A model generated the notes under the pieces. That model was given only the letters and a program-made list of their open reading frames with translations. It was not told the origin of the DNA and ran no database searches. DNA of 64,000 nucleotides, from positions 2,223,924 to 2,287,923 of the forward strand of contig NC_090620.1 in assembly GCF_004359215.1 (NCBI RefSeq). The letters are read 5' to 3'. This document shows, one piece after another, positions 33,878-46,000 of this stretch (positions are counted from its first letter, which is position 1; the number at the start of each line of letters is the position of its first letter). The stretch comes from Bremia lactucae (taxonomy: Eukaryota; Oomycota; Peronosporomycetes; Peronosporales; Peronosporaceae). The position numbers and the translations under genes are program-made.

Positions 33878-34987
33878 CGTTGACGGCTGAAATTGTGCTT
33901 CCGCACTAGACACACTTTCCTGGTGTCTAACCTCAAAGTCTGGTCTGCGCGATAAAGCGTCAGCCAAGAAATTCGACTTACCCGGCTTATACTCAACTTT
34001 GAAATTAAATTCAGAGAAGAATGTGAGCCACCTTGCCATTCTAGGCGAGAGGTGCGGTGAGTTTATTGCGGTCCGCAGTGATGCGTGATCCGTATAAACC
34101 ACAAATGGTTCGGTGCCCAGTAGGTGCACACGAAACTTGACAGTAGCATACTTTATTGAAAATAACTCTTTGTCATGCACTGGGTAATTCAGTTCCGCGG
34201 CTTTTAAAAGCCGGGACTGATAAGAGATGACACGGTCAACGCCGTCGTCATCCTTCTGCATGAGCGCGCTGCCGATTGCAAAATTACTTGCATCGCAGAC
34301 GACGCTAAAGGGCTTATCCGCGTCTGGCAATGCCAAGACCGGTGCCTCTACAAGAGACTGCTTCACTGATGTGAACGCATCTTCTTGTTCTTTCAACCGA
34401 AACCATTCTGTGTCCTTTTTAAGGAGATCAGATAATGATTTAGTTTGCTCAGTATAATTCTTGCTATACTTATGCAAGTAATTAGCGAGCCCTAGGAATT
34501 GGCGCAAATCCTTCACATGCCGTGGGATTGGCCATTCCTTTACTGATTTTACCTTGTCTGGGTCTGCTCGTACACCATGTGTACCAACGATGCAGCCCAG
34601 TACAGGTATCTCAGGGACCCCTATGACGCACTTTTGCAAGTTGACGTACAATTGGGCGTCCTTTAAAGTCTGCAACACAGCGTCTAAATGACGCTTGTGC
34701 GACTCTATTGCGCTCAGCCCGTCCTCGGCCCTACTATGCACGAATACATCGTCAAAGTAATGAGGCGCGTAGGCACGGTGCTGACGCATCACGTGAGCCA
34801 CCACTCGGTTGAATGTCGCTGGTGCGTTTTTCAAACCTTGGGGCATCACAAGCCACTCCCAAAGCATACCGCTTGGGGTGCTTACTGCCGTTTTGGCTAC
34901 ATCGGACTCTCTCATGAGTACCTGATAGTAGCCATCCTTCAAATCCAACGCGGAAAAGATAGTTGACTTTCCCATGGAGTTCAACAC
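33878..34987 (-). pseudogene. Reverse transcriptase-RNase H of Gypsy family B
   Basis: About 370 codons are open, down to a stop inside the LTR at 33833. RT motifs: STIFSALDLKDGYYQVLMRE, MPQGLKNAPATFNRVVAHVM and the catalytic HYFDDVFVHS (YxDD). RNase H follows: VVCDASNFAIGSALMQKDDD, HDKELFSIKYATVKFRVHLL, YTDHASLRTAINSPHLSPRM, and the end YKPGKSNFLADALSRR. This is the best-kept enzyme segment in the window, which suggests a relatively recent copy, but it lacks gag, an adjoining integrase and the RT start. Confidence 0.85.
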
Positions 34988-35041
34988 ATTATCTTTTCGC
35001 GGGGATTGGCGTTTGCACCAGTATGTTCGCCGTGTTTCAGC

Positions 35042-35960
35042 TTATTGTAAGCATGAACCACGCGCCATCGACCTGTGGCATTTACGCACACAGAAGGTCG
35101 GGCTGCAGTGAGGCGACTTGCTCTCACGTACATGTCCCACCTTGGCTCGCTTGTCGAAGAACTCATCGATGAAAATGCCTTGTTCTTTCGGCGACGGCCA
35201 TTGCCTCGTCACACAATTCTTGGAGCAAGGTGCGAGGTCAATTTCGTGCTCGATGCCCCTATCTACTGGTAGGCAGCTCGGTACTTCTTCTGAGAACACA
35301 TCGTGATGTCTCCATAGAACTTCAAAGAACGGACTGTCTCTTTCAAGGCATCCCAGCCTTGAGCAGCGAACCGCTTCTTTTTGTCCGTTTCTAGGACGCT
35401 CTCGTTCATTGTGGACGACGAGCAACAGTCCACCAAGTTTTCTCCTGGAACTGGTGCGACTATTTCGTGGATCTTTCCTTCCTTTAATTCGATAAGGAAC
35501 AGATCCCGCGACATCTCCGGGAGATTTACTATCTCCTCGTCAGATATAAAGACTCGCCCAAGCATCTCAACTGAGGATGCCTGCGCAATTTTGTCTTTGA
35601 CGGCCTCGAACACTCGTTCGATGGCCTGTCCTCTTCATTATAGACTGATCCAAAGGTCACTCGTTTAGACGAGCCTTTGATCGTCCTAAACTGTCGGGTA
35701 CTCGTTGTTCGAGTCACTGCGACCTTTTTCTGGGAAGAAAGTGCCGTTGCTGTCCTGGCTAACGCACTCCTTCCAACCGCACCAGGCTCTAGGGTCTGTG
35801 TCGGTTCATGCGACGCTTGACTTCCTGTCAGCGCGCCGGCTACTGCCACAGGCTTTTGGCTCTGTGCAGGACAATCGGACGCATGACTACTTGTCATCGT
35901 CCTCTCACTACCCCAGTCTCCACGAGCTGGGTAGGAATTGGTGACGATTGGCATCCCGTC
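35042..35960 (-). pseudogene. Protease/linker and RT N-terminus of Gypsy family B
   Basis: Pieces at 35529-35954 (Ser/Thr-rich linker), 35263-35613 (FISDEEIVNLPEMSRDLFLI) and 35042-35425 (FFEVLWRHHDVFSEEVPSCL, then IEHEIDLAPCSKNC). The last is the conserved start of Gypsy RT (DVF.EE.P..LP...GIEHEIDL). Frames are shifted between pieces. The sequence stops matching Gypsy near 36046. Confidence 0.7.
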
Positions 35961-36046
35961 AACTATTCCTCAAGTGTGTTCTACACGATATCAGTTGCAG
36001 ACGCACATCCTTCCCAGGGTCCTGCGTAGAGTTGAAACTGTGCGCG

Positions 36047-37260
36047 ATTGACCACTCTGGTGACGTTGGTATGCGTCACCCGGAACTAAGTGGTCGCGAA
36101 GGGAAGAGTGTGCTAGTTTGCATCATCAGGAAAGGAGTGATTTTAGGGAGCGCTACAGAAAAGAGGCCTGGTTGCCCTCTAAGTATAACCTAAGTCGTTT
36201 GTCTGGTATGACCAACGATCGATATTATATTACGCTATTCGACTCATTCAGGCTTAACAAGCCTAGACGTAATTCTTCATCGATGCCTTTTTCCGGCATC
36301 GGTGGTACTCTTCTAAACGGGCAAAGGATGTCAAACCTTTATTCCAAGATTGGACAGCATTTGTACAGAATGTACAAAACACATCTGGCCTGATGAGCTA
36401 AATGCTTTCCGTGAACGGTTCAAGAAACGGACCGTAGTCGGTGCACGCTATAAGTTGAACCGTTTGTCTAGAGAGGCAGAAATTTCTTGCCTCTCGTGGG
36501 GGACTCCTGCCCATAGTGTTTTAAGAGTGCAATTCATGCCCCTAAGGAAGCATATTTCTTCAACGATCCTCATTGGAGGACTCTCATCTCTTACGAGATG
36601 GGTCAAGGGTTCGAGAACCTCCAACCCCTCTACGATCGTGGGAAGCGCTCGTTCTCCGATGGACCTTCTGCATGGGTCTCGTCGTACTGCAAGACGATAG
36701 CCGGAACGTCCAGTTTCAGTTAAAAACGAGGCTTCCAACTATTGTGCGAGTGGTTGATATCCTCGCCAAGAACGAGATAATTCGTTCCATCTTCTTTTAC
36801 CACACGGTGGTTCGAGAAGCTTTCAGCAAGAAACGTTTCTTACCACTCGAATCCGTCAATGAATGTAGAGGGGGAGAAAAGATCGGGTTTGCCTCGTTTG
36901 ACGAACCCGGATCGACATCATGATTTGGGTCACACCCTTTACTAGTTGAGGGAGTATTTTTATCATGAGCGATCCTGTCGCCGCGAAATAACGGTGACGG
37001 TTGATAATGTTTCCCGTGACCAGTTGAGAAATGGTGCGCAGGTTGCGACTGGTCAGCTGGCGAAAGAAAGGACACATCAGTCCCTTCAAAATGAGCTGGT
37101 GACAGCTCGTCAGAAGATCTTTTCCTTGGAGGAACGATTGGATTGTCTGTTTGAAGAGAATCAGACTTTGTTCCGAGACAATAAGACTTTGTCTCGGAAC
37201 CATCGGCCTTTGGCGGATGCCCTAGAACATTCCGGTATAATTTAGAATCGGAAGAAGCCT
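36047..37260 (+). pseudogene. Opposite-strand ORF of Gypsy family B, copy 2
   Basis: Homologous to 30954-32264. Starts inside the conserved segment GDVGMRHPELSGREGKS, then MTNDRYYITLFDSFRLNKP at 36208, ELNAFRERFKKRTVVGARYK near 36400, and the coiled-coil end NELVTARQKIFSLEERLDCL near 37100 followed by FEENQTLFRDNKTLSRNHRP. Several frameshifts lie between these blocks. The coiled-coil part at 36946-37245 is open for 99 codons. Confidence 0.6.
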
Positions 37261-37389
37261 CATACTGATGGTACGGGTGGAGAATCGGAAGAAGCCTCGT
37301 ACTGATGGTACGGGTGGAGACGCCCAACATAAAAAGAATCGGAAGAAGCCTCGTACTGATGGTACGGGGGGAGACGCCCAACATAAAAC
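37245..37389. repeat. Tandem repeat, three units (37, 54 and 54 bp)
   Basis: Units starting GAATCGGAAGAAGCCTC at 37245, 37282 and 37336. On the minus strand each encodes PYHQYEASSDS, a segment of the Gypsy integrase C-terminal module, so the repeat is an internal duplication of pol. Confidence 0.9.
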
Positions 37390-39081
37390 GTAGGATGCGT
37401 ACGCATTCTTCGAGGCATCTCGATCGTGTACGCATTGCCTTGGCGATGTAGTACACGAAACAAGCCGATATACCTGGCATTATTTATTACTGCCTACATT
37501 TGTCATACATGTTTTTACAGGTTTACCGTAGACAGTAGGACTAGGCCATTAACATTTAATGAAAGTATGTTTGCCCTTCCTTTTTTGTCAGAGTTCCGTT
37601 TCTGTCGGTCCTCAGCATCAGCAATAGAAGTCTGTACAAAAAGGACCACTGCTTCTCGAGCCAACATGAAATCACCTGCTGACTCGGTTTTATTTTTGTT
37701 AGTAGTGCGACCGGCTCGCACTGCGGGGATATCAATCTCTTCATTATTGATTGTATTATCGTACTCATAAATGATTTTGTTTTCGATGCTGAGTCTTTCA
37801 GTATCGTTGTCCAAGTCAGTAATAGCATTATTGTTATTACTGAGTTTGTCCACTTTAATGTTAAGTAAATCAACATTAGTATCCTTCGCATTGACCTTAG
37901 GGCTAATCCTTGATGAGCAAGAGCTAGAAGATTCTTTGCTCGAGCGAGTCCCTCCACCCCTTGAATAAGAGTTACTCTCAAACAAGGTGGATTTACGAAA
38001 GTGGCGTGAGCCATACACGAAAAGCGGTGTATGCTTTGTAGAAGCATGCACTGAATTGTTGATGGCAAATTTTACCATCGGCTAGAACTCGCTCCAACTC
38101 ATAAAAGAGTGGACGTATCCGCGAAGTATCTCTTCGAGAATACCGGTTGCCTGCTCCGTCTGACCATCTGTTTCAGGATAATCAGAAGTTAACATTTTCA
38201 ACTGTGCCGAGTGATTTAAAAACAGTTTGCCAAAATTCCGCCGTTAATCTAGGGTCTCGATCTAAGACCAGTTCGCGGGTAGCCCATGGAGTCGTAATAT
38301 CATGTCAACAAAGATTTTAGGATATCCTTTGGCTGTGATCGACTCCGGTGCTGCAGCAACATGTACCATCTTGCTGAAACGATTAACAAAATCAAGAAGA
38401 ATACATTGTTCTTATGTTCGTCGTCAGGAAATCCGAAGACGAAGTCCATGACTACAGCTGCCAACACGTTGCCCGAAAGGGACGAGGTCGTAACGGAGCA
38501 CGGGATGAAGCACTGGGCTTCACCCGTTGACAAACTTCGCAAGCACGTATGCACTTGCGGACAAACTCATACTGGTGTGGCCAGTAGAAGTCGCAACTAA
38601 TTGTGAGATAGGTCTTCTAACGCCCACGATGACCACTTATTGGTGTCGTGTGGCACTCATGTATGATGCGTAAACGCAAATCATTATGGGTGGGGATGAC
38701 GACACGAAGTGTGTCGCCAGCAATGGCTGCGTAATACAGTAACCCATTGCGTGTTGTGTATCGATCTGTTGAGGATCTATACAATTTCGACAATACTTTT
38801 AAGGATTGTTGGGATGAATATTTACGGTACTCCGTCAACCCTTTAAGAGCCTTGTGTTCTTGTTAATCTCTTCTGACGTCGTCGAGAAATGCTAACGACG
38901 GAACACTTATTGTTGCAACAGTGGTCTCATGCTTATTGTTAAATTGCGCAGCTGGCCTAAAATCGGGCCGGCGCGAAAGGGCATCAGTGAAGACATAAAT
39001 CCGTCCTAATTTAAACTCCCCGGAGAAGCTATACTCTGCGAAGAAAGACAACCATCTCGACATTCTTTGCGAGATGTGTGG

Positions 39082-39634
39082 TGTAGGCGGGCACGTCGTA
39101 ATGCGGCCACGCTCTTCTTAGACACACACCCTAGCACAGCGAGGAAGCGGTTTAACCTGCTTCTCTTGCGTGCAGTGAGGTAGTTGTGGTAGTCGCGTTA
39201 GCGACCTCACCAAACACACTAAGTACTCCGGTTAAGTGTCGTCACGGGAGCGGTAATCCGTCTCCTCGTGCGCACTTACCAAGTAGGAAGTATTTTTCAG
39301 ACTGATTTATATTTAATCGTATTCATATAAATCCTATTTTTACCAATTAAAATGTCATCTCTATAGATAACACTTAATATGTATTGCGAGCGTATCTTTC
39401 TAGATACCTCGCGTAACGGATGTCGCTAGCCGTCATCACGGATGACGCTGGGCGTCATCTCTCCTAATGTGAATGCACCCATGTGCATGACATCCACAAG
39501 GGTTGGTCACAAATGTGCACCACACCCGAGTGTTGGGTCTAATTACTATTATTTAGTAATTGACCATCCCGTTATGTACACCAAGTGAACTAAACGGGGA
39601 CTGTGAAACATTAGGGCAATTTTAGCCCGTTACA
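39082..39634 (-). repeat. LTR, Gypsy family C, inverted copy
   Basis: 553 bp. On the minus strand starts TGTAACGGGCTAAAATTGCC and ends CCCGCCTACA; collinear with 29519-30050, plus an extra segment around 39422-39465 (GTCATCACGGATGACGCTGG). It sits against the broken RNase H of family B copy 2, so it is not followed by its own gag. Flanks TGTGG and TTCGG do not match. Confidence 0.82.
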
Positions 39635-39639
39635 TTCGG

Positions 39640-39785
39640 TAGCTAAAGACCCTTACCACTTGGGTGTGGTTCACATTGTGACCCACCCTTGTGTATGTGA
39701 TGTCCCTGAGGGCATTCAGATTAGCGGGATGACGGCTAGCGTAGGTCGCTCGCAATACATTTAAGTGTTTATCTACACAGTCTCG
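39640..39785 (+). repeat. Diverged family C LTR fragment, opposite orientation
   Basis: Plus-strand similarity to 29610-29770: the strings CTTGTGTATGTGATG and CGCTCGCAATACAT, with GGGTGTGG nearby. It directly follows the inverted LTR at 39082-39634, giving a head-to-head arrangement of two LTR pieces. Confidence 0.55.
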
Positions 39786-40370
39786 AATCATATCTACTAG
39801 ATTGTTGCAAATTTAACTTTTATAGTGACCATAACTTGCCCGGTATATCAAATTCTTATCCATCCTAAATTTCTAAAGGCTTGTGTTTTCCATAAAACGC
39901 AGATCAATGCTTGACTAAACCGAGATCTTAACATCCTTTTGCTGGCCTTAATGCCGCCGCGGATCTGTAAACAACATTTTTCGATTCCGGACACCGTTCA
40001 GAAAAGGCAAAGCTTCGTGCTAAAAAAAATTCTGACACACGTGTCTAATTGCCAAAAATAACGGGCACGATAGATAGCGATAGCTAGGTCAATTGAACAC
40101 TAAAACTAAAAGTTTTTTATTTCTAAGCGTTCCGTGCGCTCGAAAGTCTTATGCAGCGATCGGTAGGGTGGAGTCATAGTAGCTCGAAAATAATTTTTAG
40201 GTACACGATCCGCGTCTTTCCAAGACAAGCACTTTGGCGTAAGATTTTCGCGACATTTTTTCAAGTACATGACCGTTTTGAGTTCTTATAGTTTGACTAA
40301 CTTAACAAACCATTAGATGCGATTAGAAATGCGTTTCAATTCAACCTTGCACACTCAGCTTCTTAGACTT
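39786..40370. other. Intergenic, 3' side of glucose-6-phosphate isomerase
   Basis: No ORF of note and no repeat recognised. AT-rich with short A/T runs. It probably includes the 3' UTR of the isomerase gene. Confidence 0.5.
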
Positions 40371-42041
40371 CTAAGCCTTGTACGCCAGGTACGTCTCCAA
40401 GATGGAAGTGGTAGCGCTATTGAACCCTTCGATAGGTTGATTTTCCGTACGTGAGGCATTTAATTGACGACGCACTTGCTTTGCAAGCACCTTTCCGAGC
40501 TCAACACCCCACTGGTCAAAGCTGTTAAGGCCCCAAATGGCACCCTGGACAATCGTGCGGTGCTCGTAGAGAGCAAGTAGCTGACCAGTTGAGTAAGCAT
40601 CAAGCTTTTTAAATAGCAGCGAAATCGACGGACGATTACCGGGAAAGAATTTGTGCGTCCGAAGGTTTTCCGGCACACCTTCGGCTATAAGGTCATCAAT
40701 AGATTTACCATAAGCCAAAGCGTCTGGCTGGGCAAAAAAGTTCGACATGAGTTCGTCGTGATTCGACACGGACTCACCCGCAAGTTGTATGGGGTTTTGC
40801 GACTCACAAAATCCTAAGAAATCACACGGCACGACTCGGCCTTGATGAATGAGTTGGTAGAAAGAATGCTGACCATTCGTGCCAGGCTCCCCAAAGTTGA
40901 TTTCGCCCGCTTCAAACGGAAGCGTATTGCCTTCCATTGTCACGCGCTTGCCATTGCTTTCCATGTCTACTTGTTGAATGTGAGCTGCAAAGCGCATGAG
41001 TGCCTGGGAGTAAGGTAGCAACGCGCGTGAGCTGTGGCCTAGAAATGACGAGTTCCACACGCCAAGGAGACCCATGATAACAGGCAAATTCTCGCGTAGT
41101 GGTGTCTGTAGCAAATGATTGTCCATAGCATGGGCACCCTCTAAAAAGTGTTCTACGATATCAAAGCCATATTGGAGAGCAAGCGGGAGGATGCCAACAG
41201 CGCTGGTGACGCTAAAACGGCCCCCCACCCAGTCCCAGAAACCAAAGATGTTTGCGCGGTCGATGCCAAATTGCTGTACAAGTGGCACTGCTGAGCTCGC
41301 CGCTACCATATGCTTTGCCACAGCATCTGTCTCGCTGCTTCCTTTCGTTGTGAGGTCATCCACGAGCCATTTCCGTAGCGTACGGGCATTCAACATGGTC
41401 TCTGCGGTCGTGAAGGTCTTGGATACAATTACTACGAGAGTCTCTTCGGGGTTTAGACCATTAATGGCACGAGCGACATCGACGGGGTCCACGTTAGCCA
41501 AAAAGCGAAGGTTGCGGCCTTGTGCACTTGCCTTCGCAATAGGTTCGTGACGCAGAGCTTCAAAGACAAACTCGGGACCGAGATAACTGCCACCAATGCC
41601 AACCGAGATTACATTTTGAAGCGGTTTTCCTGTCACGCCCACGAATTTTCCGTCACGCACATTGGTGGAAAACGCACGGATAGCGTCTAGTACTTTATGC
41701 ACGTCGGGCACAACGTCGTGTCCATCAACAAGTATTTTTTGCGTCTTGGGGGCGCGGAGAGCCATGTGCATCACTGCACGATCCTCCGTGGCATTGACAT
41801 GTTCCCCTGAGGCGATAGCCTTTAGTTTTTCCTTTAGCTTAGCGCTATTAGCAAGCTCAAACAGCAGATCGAGTGTTTTGGACGTGGCATTCTGACGCGA
41901 ATAATCGAGATATATATTCTGCTGCTCCACGCGCATAGAAGTATTGCGTGCATCGTCTGTGAGAAGCTCGCGCAAGTTCGTTTCTTTGATTTCAGCAACG
42001 TGCTCAGCGAGAGCTTTCCAGGCGGGAGTGTCGTTAATCAT
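40371..42041 (-). CDS. Glucose-6-phosphate isomerase
   Basis: Cytosolic enzyme of glycolysis and gluconeogenesis that interconverts glucose 6-phosphate and fructose 6-phosphate. 556 aa in one exon, the normal length for the eukaryotic/proteobacterial type. Both family signatures are present: [14 protein letters not shown] (about 270-283) and the C-terminal [14 protein letters not shown] (504-517) with the active-site Lys near 517. Other conserved parts are the sugar-phosphate loop [11 protein letters not shown] (149-159), SKTFTTAET (207-215), the catalytic Glu in VDMESNGK (about 361) and the His in [10 protein letters not shown] (about 392). It starts [15 protein letters not shown] with no targeting peptide. 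It is divergently placed from the PHD gene, with about 1 kb between starts. No breaks seen. Confidence 0.97.
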   Translation of the reverse strand: MINDTPAWKALAEHVAEIKETNLRELLTDDARNTSMRVEQQNIYLDYSRQNATSKTLDLLFELANSAKLKEKLKAIASGEHVNATEDRAVMHMALRAPKTQKILVDGHDVVPDVHKVLDAIRAFSTNVRDGKFVGVTGKPLQNVISVGIGGSYLGPEFVFEALRHEPIAKASAQGRNLRFLANVDPVDVARAINGLNPEETLVVIVSKTFTTAETMLNARTLRKWLVDDLTTKGSSETDAVAKHMVAASSAVPLVQQFGIDRANIFGFWDWVGGRFSVTSAVGILPLALQYGFDIVEHFLEGAHAMDNHLLQTPLRENLPVIMGLLGVWNSSFLGHSSRALLPYSQALMRFAAHIQQVDMESNGKRVTMEGNTLPFEAGEINFGEPGTNGQHSFYQLIHQGRVVPCDFLGFCESQNPIQLAGESVSNHDELMSNFFAQPDALAYGKSIDDLIAEGVPENLRTHKFFPGNRPSISLLFKKLDAYSTGQLLALYEHRTIVQGAIWGLNSFDQWGVELGKVLAKQVRRQLNASRTENQPIEGFNSATTSILETYLAYKA

Positions 42042-43068
42042 GGGAGGAGATTGAGTCGCAATTTGACAGCAAAAATGGATTTGACGAAAAAGAGCATTGT
42101 TGATCGGTATCGCTTTTTAACAAGCATACTTTACTTTTGTTTTACAAATTTGCCAACGGTAGATACCCTGCCACTACAGGTATTTACCGGTTTCTTTTTA
42201 TGAGTGCCAAAGAAATCATCACGTACATAAGTTCTCCGCTGGTTCAATCAACTTACCCGTGGTGCTTGCAGCTTGGTTGCTGTGTCCTATGGTATACGGA
42301 TTTAAGCCGAAAATTTAAATTAGCGAGACTTGACGCGTAGTAGAAACATAGATCAAAATTACGCTCGAAAGTATCGAAAGCTTCGTGGAAAGAACAAGAG
42401 CGCGTAAAAGAAGGGATTGGATTACCATGTATGTGAACCTGCCACACCCTGATTATTGTCCTGCCTCTGTATCTAAACCAGAAAAATGAAATTAATTCAA
42501 CAGCCACGGACAAACTACGATTGTAGGGATTAAGTATAGTGAATAACACTATTGCTTACGCATCCAGACCATGAGCCCATAACCAATAATCCGATAATTT
42601 GCGGATGCTCTAATATTCAATGGCAAGCTCCATTTCATCATGCAACTTGACTTTGACGGATGCCCAACCCTAATGTTGATTGAAAGCAAATTGATGTGGC
42701 AATTGTACATACTTGATGGAATGATAGCGACTTATCCGGCTCGAAATTGAATTGAAACAGCGTATCTTTTCTTCTCGGGCTCGGTAGCTGCAGATTAAAT
42801 TTATTTTTTTGCCAACCTCAAAATTAAGAAAACGAGCTACTTGAAGACTTCTATACAAACTCTAAAGATAGTTTCTCGCTCCTCGAAGATAAAGAACTTT
42901 TCGGAGCATACTTATAATATTGTCCCGTCTATTAATTATGATCTGCCAGCAAGATGGACTAAAGATACTCGTACATTTCCAGAAGTTGGTACTAATCGAA
43001 TACCTATGTATTTTAATGTACTTCTTAAGTCCGATTGCCGACGCGGGAATAAAACTGCGCTGGTTGCC
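42042..43068. promoter_or_regulatory. Divergent intergenic region between isomerase and PHD genes
   Basis: About 1 kb between two divergent starts, presumably holding both promoters. No TATA box or oomycete initiator could be placed with confidence. The PHD frame is open upstream of the chosen ATG back to about 42841, so part of it could be coding if the start is earlier. Confidence 0.35.
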
Positions 43069-46000
43069 ATGACTTCGGCGATACTGTCGGGGCCCTGTTG
43101 CATTTGCATGAACCTGGACGACGAGCAAGGGACATTTCTTGTGCAATGTATTCGCTGTAGTAATTGCGTTCATGTTAAGTGTTACGGTGTCAGTATCGAG
43201 GGCGGTGATGCAACCTCTTGGCTCTGTCAGGCCTGTGAATACGCGACTTCGGCTCCTTCGCCACGCCCAACGCCGCAATGTGCAGTGTGTCCGATTGCTG
43301 GTGGTGCACTGCGGCTCACGGATCAGCGTGACGTGTGGTGTCACTTACTGTGTATAAATTGGATTCCAGAGCTGTACCACAGCTTGTCTGGCGCAATGGA
43401 TGAAGCCGTACAGATCTCGCTACTGGACAAAAGCCGCAGTACACTGCGCTGTTTAATCTGTGGTTTGCGTGGTGGCTGCATCCAGTGCGTCAGTGGACGT
43501 TGTGCCAAGGCTTTTCACGTCTTGTGTGCCTTCCGGGCGCCGTCCTCGCTCCTCTTTACCGGCTATAACGCACAGAATCAACAGGTGTATCACTGCAAGA
43601 CGCATCTTTCAGACGTTGTTAGCACAAAATACGAATTAGTGGATAATTCGTGGCGTGCCGTGCCCGAGGTTCAGCAATACGTGGAGGAACATCCACCGAC
43701 GCTTGAGTCCAAGTGTCGCTTTTGTAGTAATAAAGTCACACTACCAAATAAAGAAGGACATGAGACACAATGTCTGCTTGGATGGAAGGCACGTAGCGAT
43801 GCTTTTAAGCGAAAGCAGGAATTGTACCGATTAGGAGCACGGCCCGTTGAGATTTCGTATTCGCTTGTTAACAAGTCGCCAGCTAAGAAACGAAGTAATA
43901 AAGTAAGGAGCTCGAGCATCCCTAGGGCACGCAAAAACAATGGAGATGTTCACGGCATATTCAAGCGACAGAAAGCGCCGATGCGGCCATGTCGAGACTG
44001 TGGAGAACAGGTGAAAGAGACGTTAATGATGGGTCATTTACGAAATAGCTGTTCAAAGCAAAGACATCATCAAAAGCATAAAATATCTCCGCGAAATGGC
44101 TTGCACGAAAATGAGGAGGCAGCCGATTTAACGGATGTTTTGTTTGCGTCGTGGCCAGGGCAAAGCAGTGGCGCTCCCATGGATTCCACGCACTTTTGGA
44201 AGGTGGTGGATCGGCACTTTTATTCAAGTAGCGTGCTGGAAAAGAAGCGTATGCGGCAATTGTCAAAGAGCTTGTGTGGAATTAAACTCGAAGATTTGGC
44301 CAAAGTGATTCGTCGTCGGCCTTCTCAAGCATCGGACATTCACTGCCGAGACACGATGCGATTGGAACGAAGTACGGAGAACCCGATACAGACACTAGCA
44401 TTGAAAAAATGTGCGCACAAGTGCGACTTCTTAATGCGAGCGAGTCACTGTCGTTGTCTATCTGATTCTTTTGCTCAACCAATGATCGAAATTCGTCACT
44501 TTTCCGAGAGCTCGCTGTCACTTCCGCTGGAGCCAACAAGTGTGCCAGACGGTGTCCAAGCAATGGTGCATGTTCAGTTTCAGAATGGAGAGAAGACGAC
44601 ACTGCATTGCACTTACACAATGCTCGTTTCTCGGGATCCTGCGATGCATCAGCACGCAGTCGAGAATGGTACATTTGGGACTTCGTTTCAGCATGATGCC
44701 GTATCGACGTTAGCTGGATTTGACATGCAAATAATGAAAGTTCCCTTGGAAGCGGATACCAAACTATTGATTTCTCTTGATTCTTGTATTGAAATTCCTC
44801 TGGATTATACTTTGGAGACTCTGTGTCAGGCACCTGGTCCTGTTGATGACGAGTTATTGACTGATGAAATGACACCTGCAATTAATTTATTAATGGATCA
44901 TCTTACAAATACGACGGAGCACAACCGATATCGCATTCGTACGTTGTATAAAAAAGTTTTACGGGATGAAGGTCGCAATCGCATCTTTCAGCTTTCAGCG
45001 CAAATCACAGACATGTATTACCGTGAATTTGCTTTATGGAAGCGGCTCTGTTCAAGCTTAGTAGTTGGCTATAGACTTATCGCAGAGGATCCTCAAGCAC
45101 TTGAAAGGGACGAGCAAGAAGAATTAACAGAAGACGAGGATAACGCTGTGGATGATGGGACTTGCGTCGTGTGTTTCGATGGTCAGTCCCCCGAAACCAA
45201 TCCAATTATTTTCTGCGATCGTTGTGAGCTCGCAGTTCACCAGCGCTGTTACGGAATGGCGAAGGTGCCCAGTAGTGAATTCATTTGCGATCGATGTCGA
45301 GCGACAAAGGAAGGGCTTGACCCAGCGAGGGATGTGTTCTGCCAACTATGTCCATTAAGCGACGGGGCTTTTAAACGTACTCTTGATGGCAAATGGGTGC
45401 ACGTAGTGTGTGCATTGTGGTGTCCAAAGGTGTGGATTGGAAACTTGTTCGAGCTGTCAGACATTAGCTTAGTCGGATCATTAACCGAAGCTCGTTTTTT
45501 TAATCCGGTTGAAGAGATCGAAGGACGGGTAGCTCAAGCCTTGGGTGGACAACACGTTGCTTCAAAACACGATGAAATTCGTGTGATTGAGCTAGGAAGT
45601 CTTTGCGTACACTGCCGAGTCGCATGTGGACGCACGATCCAATGTTGCTATCCTGGATGCTCTACGTCATTCCATCCACTATGCGGATGGTATGACGGTC
45701 TCCCGATGACAATTTCATTACGAGACGAGAGGTACATCTACGCCGGTGGAGGAGCAGGACTGCAATTTCAATTGTTCTGCTCAGGCCATTTGCCCCCAGA
45801 GTTTTCTGTTGCTGAGCAGCTTGCTCAGCGACGTCGGCGGGCACGGTTCCGTATTGATTCGTATTTTGTAATATGGAACAAAGACAATTATACTAGTGCA
45901 GTGAAAAATAAAAGCCGGAGTGAGGAGTCGGCTTATTTATCCGGTTCCATTGTCCAGGCTGTGCTTTCGGCAGAAACCAAGTCCTTTGCAGACCCTTCCG

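Larger units (their letters stand above)
30051..36046 (-). mobile_element. Gypsy family B element, copy 1, with inserted family A LTR
   Basis: Minus-strand chromovirus. From high to low: protease/linker and RT N-terminus (36.0-35.0 kb), intact-looking RT-RNase H (34987-33878), a family A LTR (33877-33397) that splits RNase H from integrase, integrase (33.39-32.3 kb), chromodomain (about 31777-31707), an opposite-strand ORF on the plus strand (30.44-32.26 kb), polypurine tract AAAGAGAGGAGG and the putative 3' LTR beginning TGTGATTTCATGG at 30416. gag and 5' LTR are missing. The lower LTR end could not be fixed and is set at the family C LTR boundary. Confidence 0.8.
36047..39063 (-). mobile_element. 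Gypsy family B element, copy 2
   Basis: Homologous to copy 1. From high to low: RNase H end (39063-38863, FTDALSRRPDF), zinc-binding N-domain (38838-38617, IHECHTTPISGHRGR), integrase core (38554-38300), integrase end (38078-37515, FAINNSVHASTKHTPLFVYG), C-terminal module (37463-37260, FRVLHRQGNAYTIEMPRRMR), long linker (open on minus 36797-37480) and a decayed chromodomain near 36725-36800. The opposite-strand ORF occupies 36047-37260 on the plus strand. Both ends are truncated: by a family C LTR above and by copy 1 below. Confidence 0.8.

Noticed and set aside
42862..43344. 160-codon minus ORF opposite the PHD gene start
   Set aside because: Cys/His/Arg composition follows from the antisense of zinc-finger codons; no independent signal.
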